64,000 nucleotides of DNA from Diplolepis rosae (Eukaryota; Arthropoda; Insecta; Hymenoptera; Diplolepididae): contig JAPYXD010000742.1 of the NCBI GenBank assembly GCA_030998225.1, positions 1,736,001 to 1,800,000 of the forward strand, given 5' to 3'. The notes under the pieces are model-generated. The model worked only from the letters and a program-made list of their open reading frames with translations, had not been told where the DNA came from and ran no database searches. Position numbers and translations under genes: made by a program. Positions 56,322 to 64,000 of the stretch are shown piece by piece. The first letter of the stretch is position 1. Each line of letters begins with the position of its first letter.

Positions 56322-56886
56322 TCTCGAGGCCCTTTTTATAGGGATGGAAAGGTCGGGGAGAAGTGTCGCAGTGGAAGGAGTATCGTTTTTTTTGCATAGT
56401 TTTTGAGTACCGATACTCCTTCCTCTTGCAAGTCCACTGACCGCTTGGAGGGAGGTAATGTTGCTGTCCCTCTCACTCCTGTGGTCGGCGTCGTCTCGTC
56501 CTTTTCTTCCCAATTCGTGGCGATTGATTGAGAAGGGGTAGGCGTCGAGAGAGTGCTCTCCTCTCTGCTTTTCCTTGCCTTTCCGGACTTTCACTTTTCT
56601 AGCTTGCAGTGAAGTGGGGGTAGTTCTTGGCAAAGGGGTTGAGACGGTAGAGGGAGGGAGGCACTCGCATCTGGTCGGTAGGTTGCGGTGGTGCGACGAG
56701 GACGAGGCTTTTCCGATGCTGGTGCGTACGTTGAAGGAGGACGCACCGTCGTACCCTTCTAACGGTACTGCTTTTCGTAAGCCTCAAGACGTTTTATAAG
56801 TGTATTTCGGACAGGTAACTTCCGATGGTGGAAAAGATTGGATATTTTTCCACTATTATTATATACGGCTGAAGGCGCGTATAACA
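56322..56886 (-). promoter_or_regulatory. U3-like part of the solo LTR with TATA box
   Basis: On the minus strand TATAAAAAGG lies at 56340-56331. With the hAT removed, the TCAGTT initiator is about 33 bp downstream. Upstream sequence to 56886 is GC-rich with no repeat partner in the window. The small frames are not genes. Confidence 0.5.
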
Positions 56887-57315
56887 AAGTTAAGAAATCA
56901 CTATGAAGACATACTGAAAAAAACATTTTGAAATCTAAATCTAAATTAAAATTTCTTTTGTAATATCTTTCTATAAAATAAAACACTTTGACGAAAGTTG
57001 AATCTCCAGGTCAATCTGTAATTTCCGATGGTAGTTTATATATATATACGAATTGTCATGTAAAAGATGTTAAATTCCAAAAAATGTTATTCAATGTATT
57101 TTATTTTTTAGTAAAGGTTTGTCGACTTAGCTTCATATCAAGAAAAGTTTGAGGTGTAAATTCACATATAATTTATGTATGTTCTTAAATCAGCAAACAC
57201 TTCATTTACATTCATCTATTGAAATTGCCATATGTATAAGATGTTTCATACTTCAAAAAATTTAAGGTGTAAATTCATATTACGAATTCAGATATAATTT
57301 ATGTATTTTCTTCGT
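56887..57315. repeat. hAT-arm-like remnant, right of the solo LTR
   Basis: Complement of 34180-34420 (TTACAAAAGAAATTTTAATTT, CGGAAATTACAG, a TATATATA run near 57042). It continues the remnant seen at 45116-45514. Confidence 0.6.
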
Positions 57316-57988
57316 AGTTTATCTTCACAAATTAGATCTTAGGTAAAAAAAGATAATTTTGCTTCCAAATATAGAAAAATTATTATTGAAGAGATCATTT
57401 CAAAGAAAAGAGATTAATTTCCAAGAAAAATATTTGAAGCTTTAGAAAAAATAAATTTTACAAATTTTATTTTTACCCCGACTTTTTTTCTAATTCTTCA
57501 AACCAAATTTTGAAAAAAATGATGTGATTCAAATAAATCAAGAATCGTTTTTTCAGGCAAAAGACCTAATACAACCTAGCCGTTTCCATATTTCTAAAAT
57601 AAAAAAGTTTTTACCAAATTCAGTAATTGTTTTACAAGAATTTTGTTTTGGAAAATTTATTTTTAATGGTTTCAGCCATTGAACAATTTATTATAATTTC
57701 CAAAAAATGGAAACGGTTAAGTTGTAGAAAGCCTTTTTCTTAAAAAAATTATCCCTGATTTCACAGAATTACATCATTTTTTAAAATTTGGCTCGAAGCA
57801 ATACGAAAATAAATCCGGATAAAAATAAAATTTGTTAAATGCATTATTTGATTATGTTTTAATTTTTTTTTCTTGGAAACTAATCTCTTTTCTTCCAAAT
57901 GATCTCTTCAATAATTATATTTCTATTCTTGAAAAAAAATTTATCTATTTTTGCCTGAAGTCTAATTTTTATGGATGAACTACCTTAA
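57316..57988. mobile_element. Family-F foldback (copy 3)
   Basis: Left end GTAGTTTATCTTCACAAATTAGA and right end TCTAATTTTTATGGATGAACTACC are complementary with mismatches. Internal blocks (TTATTATTGAAGAGATCATTT, GCCGTTTCCATATTTCTAAAA) match copies 2 and 4. More diverged than copy 2. Confidence 0.75.
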
Positions 57989-58329
57989 ATAAGCAAACAC
58001 TTCATTTACATTTATTTATCGAAATTTTCATACAAAAGATGTTACCTATTATGAAAATGTTCAAACCCTTCATTTTTGAAACTTGTATCTCATCTTGAAT
58101 GATATCTTATTATAAAATATTCTCTACATAATTTAAAAAAAAATGCTGAAATCGATATTTTGTTTCGAATATTTAAGCCTTTATTGACTTTAAATTTCAT
58201 TAAAAAATTATTTTTCAAGTATTTAAATCATCTTAAAATTTCACAAAATCTTTTAGAAACTTATTTCAGATCAATATTTTTCAAAGTATATAGAAAAAAA
58301 TTGTAATTTTCTTAATGTTATATTCCGTA
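57989..58329. other. AT-rich spacer, probably old arm-like repeat
   Basis: Short phrases (ATTTATTTATCGAAATTTTCAT, AAATTTCATTAAAAAATTATTTTTCAAGT) echo the hAT arms but are too diverged to delimit. Confidence 0.3.
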
Positions 58330-58710
58330 ATTTTGAATTCTGTGTCTATTTCGCGCCTCCTTTGCATGAAGTCGAGAAAAATACAATTTCTGATTTTAAC
58401 TCGACACAGACAGCGTGAAATCGAAGCGAGTTAGTGGTGATACACTGACATGACACGCTTCCTTGTGTATGCTCTCACATATTATTGTAGCAGTGCGGAC
58501 CTTTAATTTTAGTTCGAGAAAGCCACGGAAAAAGCTTTACGCAATTGGGGACGCTGCAAAAGTGATAAACAGTAGCTCTGTTTTACCCTTCAAGTAGTAG
58601 CATGAACCTTTCATTTTAGTTCCCAAGAGCATTTCGCAATAGGGCGCGCTGCGGAAAATCACTCGAAATTAAATACATTACTTTAGCAATCTCCCAACTA
58701 ATCTCTGCCA
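58330..58710 (-). repeat. Dispersed repeat, complement of 31985-32230 and 32540-32640
   Basis: On the minus strand it shows ATTGCTAAAGTAATGTATTT, TACTGTTTATCACTTTTGCA, then TTTCACGCTGTCTGTGTCGAG and GGAGGCGCGAAAT, in the same order as at 31985-32640 and in the outer hAT arm. Confidence 0.65.
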
Positions 58711-59061
58711 CTTTTTCCGCCATATCGAAGTGCTGCCCTCATCGTAGATCGTACTACCAAGCCAAATCAAACTCAGCAAAGAAATGTCGATAACGTTTGG
58801 GTAAAGCAGAGCCAGAAATTCTTTTCAAAGACTTTAAGGTTAGGAATCTCAAAGTTGACAGCTTGACAACATAATGTGAACAAAAGTTAATGAAGAATTA
58901 CAATCACGAATAAAAAATAATTTCTAAATAAGTGTTGAACTTTTAAATTCTATTAAATTAATAATTAAGATCCAAAATATTTTAAAAGTGAATTTTTAAA
59001 AGTATTTTAATTGAACATATGTGTTGTTGTTGATAATTGGCTTTAGGGTCCAAAGTAAATA
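58711..59061. other. Spacer, nothing recognised
   Basis: AT-rich, without frames or repeat partners. Confidence 0.35.
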
Positions 59062-59660
59062 AAAACTTAGATTTACGTAGTTATAGAAGTTTTGGTTCTG
59101 ATCGAAGCCCTCATCAGAGATTTATTTTTAAAATAAAAAATGCCTAATAAAAAGTTATTAACTTAGGATTTCTTTCATGGAAATTTGTAAAAATCAACAT
59201 TTGAGAAAAAACTTGTAAAAATTTAAGCTGCCTAAAATTATCATTAAGTCCTTTCATCGATATGACACCAAATAATTATATCCTGAAATATTATTTTCAA
59301 TTTGAAGAATTTGAATTCATTCTGTGGAAAAAAGACGGCTTCGACTGCGCTGGGATTTGAGCCCAAGTCTCAGTGGAAAAATTTCGAACTCAACCTATTA
59401 ATTTAAAATTATTTTTAATTAATGTATACCAAATAAATATTTTGAAAAATTGTTGAATTCTTTCAACGTTTGTTTTCGAAACAATGTCAAGTTTCTTATT
59501 GTCTCGCATGTAAAAGTATGTTGATTTTTAAAAATTTTTAACAAAGAAATCCTAAGTTAACAATTTTTTATCATGCATTTTTTATTTGAAAAATAAATCT
59601 CTGATGAGGGCTCCGATTAGAACTGAAACACATTTTGAAAAACTAAATAATCTTTTTCAA
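59062..59660. mobile_element. Foldback element of about 600 bp
   Basis: The left arm (GTTTTGGTTCTGATCGAAGCCCTCATCAGAGATTTATTTTTAA region, 59085-59200) is mirrored at 59535-59635 (AAATAAATCTCTGATGAGGGC, AACTGAAACA). The 330-bp centre is unpaired. Confidence 0.6.
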
Positions 59661-59992
59661 TTTCATACATATTCAATTGTATGAATAGGTAATTTACAGA
59701 TTCGAGATCTTATACTTCGTTAAAGCATGATTTTTAGGGACTTCTTTTTGGTGTGGAAATTTCATAATTTCTATCCACTTTTTAATATTTTAGGATGCCT
59801 ATCTAAATAAATCCTCAGGCTGATCGAGCTCATTCATTGCGCCAAATTTTATTCATGTTCGAAGTTGAGGGGGGTTTCTACCTTGTTGAGTCAAAAAGCT
59901 ATACCATTTTCTCGAATTTTTCGGGAGAAAAGTTACAAAGATAAACACTTGAAATTTTGTCTAGGTATTAAAGTAATTGTATTAAGGTAGTT
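59661..59992. other. Spacer, nothing recognised
   Basis: No reading frame or repeat partner seen. Confidence 0.35.
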
Positions 59993-62105
59993 CATTCACA
60001 AAAATTAGACCTCAGGCAAAAATAGATAATTTTGCTTTCAGGAATAGCAATATTATTATTGAAGGGCTAATTTGAAAGAGAAAAGATTATTTTTCATGAA
60101 AAAAATTTGAAACACAAAAAAATAATTTTATTAATAAATTTTATTTTTGCCCAAACTTATTTTCTTATCGCTTTGAGCGAAAGGGCATAACCGGGTTTCT
60201 ATGTAAAATCGGCCTTGAAACCAAATCAAATTTCGCATCGACTATATTTTACCATTTTCGTTTTTTGCGTTTTTTAGCTAAACTAATCATAGGAAAATTT
60301 TGAAAAAAATCAGGATTGTTTTTTCCAATAAAAGATACATTTGTGAATTCTTGAAGATTTTTTTATGCATAATTCGTGATGCAAGAAATTGCGAAAATTT
60401 TTTAACACAATTTTATTCATGTTTGATTTGCGCGACCATTCTTTTGAATTATGCTATTCATTAGTTACCTATCGATAATTAAAACAGAATTTTTTCAGAT
60501 TTTTGCAAGGTGTGGATGGGGGTAAAAAAAATAAAAACCCTCAAAATACACATTCTTCCAACATCTTATTATTAAAGCATTTTTTATAATAATAGTAGAC
60601 TAATGAAAAAAAATTGTATTTGGTAATCAATCTCCAAGACGGTTTACTGCTGAAATTTTTACAAAATAGTTTGCGAATTTTTGTTGTTGCGAAAATCGAA
60701 AGTTTTAAATGCATTGTGAACAAACAGTTGATTGTGATTATTCGTAAGTCGGAAGAGTGTTGCAAAAATGAATGCGATGATGAATAATTTATAATTGAAA
60801 AAAATATTTATGCTTGGCAAATATTCAGCCACTTCTGGAGTATGAAGTGCTATGAAAGTACAATTAACCGTTTATATTTGTAAAAACTCGATGACAAAAA
60901 AATTTATTTTTGTTGGAAAACCAATTTGCATTTTATATATCACTTTGATTTAGAACGAACAGTTTTTGAACGGACTAAATTTTTTAACGGGCAAAACTTC
61001 ATAAAGAAATGTAACGAAAATATGAGTAATGTAATGCAAAATAGCTGTTAAAAATTGTTTTTTATCCAGAAATCCAAGTTAATTAATTATTTAATTTACG
61101 AGCTTTTTTTATCATTTGTGTTCATTAAAATTTCAAGAAGTAAACTAACTGAAGGACGATTTGAGGGTATTTTTGATGTCTTGTGTGGAAAAATGAGTAT
61201 GTTATTTTTAACAAAGAGAAATTAATTTCACCTGTATATTCGAAAAATATTCAAGAATACGAAAAGATATTTTTCGCAGCACTATTTCGACTTGCAAATA
61301 ATCACAATCAACCATTTATTCAGAATGCATGTAAAAATTTCGATTTTCGCAACAACAAAAATTCGCAAAATATTTTGCAAAAATTTCAGCAGTAAACCGT
61401 GTTAGAGGTTGATTACCAAATAACATTTGTTCTCAATAGTCTACTATTATTATAAAAAGTGCTTTAATAATAAGATGTTGGAAGAATGTGTATTTTGACG
61501 GTTTTTATTTTTTTACCCCCATCCACACCTTGCAAAAATCTGCAAAAATTCAGTTTTAATTATCGATAGGTAACTAATGAATAGCATAATTCAAAAGAAT
61601 GGTCGCGCAAATCAAACATGAATAAAATTGTGTTAAAAAATTTTCGCAATTTCTTGCATCACAAATTATGCATAAAAAAAATCTTCAAGAATTCACAAAT
61701 GTATCTTTTATTGGAAAAAACAATCCTGATTTTTTTCAAAATTTTCCTATGATTAGTTTAGCTAAAAAACGCAATAAACGAAAACGGAAAAATCCATCAT
61801 TACTCATTCAAAATGGCGAATTATGATCTGAAAATTTGGCAAATTCATCTCTTGCTCAATCTCTTTCATATAGTCGATGCGAAATTTGATTTGGTTTCAA
61901 GGCCGATTTCACATAGAAACCCGGTTATGCCCTTTTTAAAAATGATGCGATTCTAATAAATCACGGTTCATTTTTTTAGGAAAAAGATTCTCTACAACTT
62001 GACCCTTTCCAATTTTTGAAAATGAATTCTTTAATGGCTGAAATTATAAAAAACAATTTTTCAAACCAAAATTTTTATAAACAGATTGCTGTATTTGATA
62101 ATAAT
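59993..62105. mobile_element. Family-F foldback (copy 4), truncated and interrupted
   Basis: 59993-60180 matches the left end of copy 2 almost base for base (CCTCAGGCAAAAATAGATAA, TTATTATTGAAGGGCTA, TTATTTTCTTATCGCTT). The family sequence resumes at 61936 (GATGCGATTCTAATAAATCA, CTACAACTTGACCCTTTCC, TGTATTTGATAATAATTTA) and stops near the family centre at 62105, so the right arm is lost. Confidence 0.75.
60181..61935. mobile_element. 1755-bp palindromic element with AAGGGCATAACCGGG ends
   Basis: AAGGGCATAACCGGGTTTCT at the left is mirrored exactly at the right. The arms extend to about 60750 and 61297 with good pairing, and the right arm has about 100 bp extra near 61790-61870. It is inserted in family-F copy 4. 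The short frames at 60541-60765 and 61183-61395 lie partly in the arms and are not genes. Confidence 0.82.
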
Positions 62106-63180
62106 TTAAGATCAATACAATGTGGGAATGCATGAAAATAGTCCCGGCTACGAAACGGACCGACTAATCAGATTTTGTAAGTTTTAATAAAAATTTTAAT
62201 TATTGCTACTTAGTTAATCTAGCTGCAAGAACTAAGGTGTTTAGATGATACAGAGTAAAAAACATACTTGTGACCCTTTCTTAAATAAAAAAATGGGTAG
62301 CCATGACTAATGCTTTCTCTCAGTGAGTAAACAAAATTTGAAGCATGAAATGAGGTCGGCGGTATTATAATTATATATATATATATACTATACATTATAT
62401 ATACATATATTCATATATCTATATATATTCTTGCAATTCATATATATTTAATAAATTCTTTTAAAATAATTATAATTATAATCCAAGCCACTTCCATACC
62501 CTTTTACTTTATTTTGCAAATTCTTTTCCTCAACTATAAATTTAATAAAGTTTGGTAAAAATTTAAAAGTGAAAATAAGTTAATAAATTCTTTTGACAAT
62601 AATGTTACGTATCCATGACAGTTATATTATATATTATATTTATATAATACTATTATGCTATTATATCATATAACACGTTTTATTGTTGGTATAAATATTG
62701 TTGCTAGATACATCTTATTGTTTTTATAAATAATTTCACTATTACTATTAACTAAATATCAATAAACAATTGATTTTATTGATAAAATATTAATTACAAC
62801 AAATATTACCTTTTATTATTATTAATCACTGTTATTATTAATATTTTATATTATTATTAAGAATAATTGTCAAAATGCAACAAATATTAAATAATAACAA
62901 TGCCAGTTCAATTTTTGTATTTGCAATAATCATCAATCACTATCATTATAATTATTTCATATAGTTATTAAAAGTTGCAACAAATATTATATAACAATAA
63001 TGTTACTTTAAATTTTATAATAATAGTGTTTATAAAAATTATCATTATTGTTAATATTCTTATTTGATGTTAATCAACGATCAGCAATTAATTATAAAAT
63101 ACGTTCTTTTTAATAACTATTCAAATCACTATTATTATTACTATGTTATTTTATAAACAAAAACAATGTTTAAATATAAA
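62106..63180. other. AT-rich region with ATAT and TTATTA simple repeats
   Basis: (AT)n and related runs at 62368-62435 and 62625-62660, then many ATTATTATTA and AATAATTAT words to 63170. No frame. Confidence 0.5.
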
Positions 63181-63229
63181 GACTAATAGAATTATAAACA
63201 AATCATAAGCACCATTTACCCTAATAGCA

Positions 63230-63400
63230 CAGTACATTCCATAAACATTCATGGAACGTTCCGTGGGGACATTCGGAACGTCCTCCAGGAACGTTCCATG
63301 AACATACCTGGTACGAGCGAAATGTCCGCACTCCGGGGACATTCTGAAGGGACATTACCGGAAAGTCCCACCGAAATATTTCTGGGACCCTCATATTTCA
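63230..63400. repeat. GGAACGTTCC-rich palindromic cluster
   Basis: GGAACGTTCC or GGAACGT occurs repeatedly with GGGGACATTC words in both orientations (63250-63350), surrounded by AT-rich DNA. It resembles the terminal region of an unknown repeat or a site cluster. Confidence 0.4.
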
Positions 63401-64000
63401 TTGGCAAGAAATAGTTCCAAACTTAACCGAGAGGTGGAGACATTGTCTACTTTTGCTAGTTCTGTAACAAAATGTATCTCTTACCCACAGAGCAAAGGAA
63501 AGTTAAGTTGCAGTTTTGTCAGGAGATGTCGCGGGTAATGATTGCTGGATAATTTGTGAAGTGAGAATTTATCCGCTAGATGTCAGTGATGTCAACTGAA
63601 TGCTCAACAGAAATGAGTACATAGTTCACCCTAGGGAAGTTTCATGGGTTTTTTTTCATACAGTTATTATAGATAGAGTAGGCACGCAATAGGGGCGTGT
63701 TAAAGTGGAAGCGTACGGTCGTTAGAAAGAGAGAGAAGGTGAGGTTGGTGAAGCCCTCTCACACTACTAGCGACAGCGTAGTTCTTGTTTACATTTTTAA
63801 GACTGTCAGGTTAGGTTGCGTATTTTTTTCAAGTCGTTGGCGAATGCGTATCGCGTTATGGAAGATAGAGAGAGAGGGATAGACTAATTCGATTCAATTC
63901 AACATTCACATTTGTTACGTCATTGTTGCATAACTGTTCTGGTCCCATGCGTATCACAGTTACATAACAAATTTTTTTATGTAATTGTTATAGAACAACT
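63401..64000. other. Unassigned GC-richer region
   Basis: Contains two GAGAGAG runs (63727-63740, 63866-63880). The small plus frame at 63697-63882 has no domain. It could be the 5' part of a gene beyond the window. Confidence 0.3.

Larger units (their letters stand above)
45515..56886 (-). mobile_element. Probable 2.5-kb solo LTR, split by the hAT element
   Basis: On the plus strand it starts TGATAAGGTCC and ends GTATAACA (TG...CA). AAGT is duplicated at 45511-45514 and 56887-56890, and removing the segment restores the repeat as it appears uninterrupted at 34400 (complement). Without the hAT (47450-56313 plus its 8-bp duplication) it is 2500 bp. The minus strand has promoter, splice signals, AATAAA sequences and a P/T-rich frame. 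Its GC content is far above its surroundings. No internal retroviral genes are present. A gene-sized non-LTR insertion is the alternative. Confidence 0.6.

Noticed and set aside
55971..56633. 220-codon minus frame
   Set aside because: It crosses the exact hAT end and TSD from LTR sequence into the arm, so it cannot be an ancestral gene; no domain.
59600..59640. CTGATGA...GAAAC resembling a hammerhead ribozyme
   Set aside because: The sequence between the two core motifs cannot form helix II, and the mirrored copy at 59085 does not help, so it was not called.

Overview
The window looks like a piece of an AT-rich insect chromosome. Evidence includes insect-type Ty3/gypsy elements primed by tRNA-Gly and tRNA-Pro, arthropod TATA plus TCAGT core promoters, THAP, hAT and EnSpm-like transposon genes, and GT-AG introns. 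A hymenopteran (parasitoid wasp or similar) is my guess, but nothing here proves it. I found no convincing single-copy host gene, rRNA, tRNA or CRISPR. Nearly everything I can assign is transposon-derived, and several elements are nested, with target-site duplications (TSDs) that give the order of insertion.

Layout. 1-7341 (minus): the 5' part of a gypsy element (Gypsy-A), with 5' LTR, tRNA-Gly primer site, and a gag split by a 162-bp hAT MITE and by a 1476-bp element carrying a SWIM-like gene fragment. Its pol has no protease and three in-frame stops. 7965-10902: THAP-type exons, including one clean three-exon THAP gene, converging on a second copy of the SWIM-like gene. 11434-14179: a 2.75-kb near-perfect palindrome. 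15295-16910: a TTAA-flanked MITE and an old repeat. 17241-25914: a full-length gypsy element (Gypsy-B) with two 1140-bp LTRs that look almost identical, but with frameshifts and deletions inside. Its pol carries a TARG1-like macro domain upstream of integrase. 26432-30655: a foldback MITE and a degraded EnSpm/CACTA-like transposase locus. 31985-34745: remnants of the long hAT arms, one interrupted by a CCCGTG-ended element, then a repeat with a hammerhead-like core. 35500-42425: a satellite of about 145-171-bp monomers, split by a 4-kb CCCGTG-ended element that itself holds a 2.3-kb foldback. 42480-45115: a second copy of the 15.9-kb repeat with two insertions.

45515-56886: a probable 2.5-kb solo LTR (TG...CA ends, AAGT duplicated). 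It contains a proline/threonine-rich open frame, a tandem hairpin array and a core promoter. An 8864-bp hAT element has landed between the TATA box and the initiator of that promoter. This hAT has an exact 8-bp TSD, enormous inverted arms (about 2.6 and 2.9 kb) and a transposase gene with one frameshift. 57316-62105: two more copies of the palindromic family, one split by another palindromic element. 62370-64000: AT-rich sequence, a GGAACGTTCC-rich cluster and unassigned sequence.

The most promising leads are the macro domain in a gypsy polyprotein, the hAT element with multi-kilobase inverted arms and motif clusters, and the GCACCGTGCG-ended element that shares a SWIM-like gene with the THAP locus. 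All similarity statements come from reading the sequence by eye; no database search was run.
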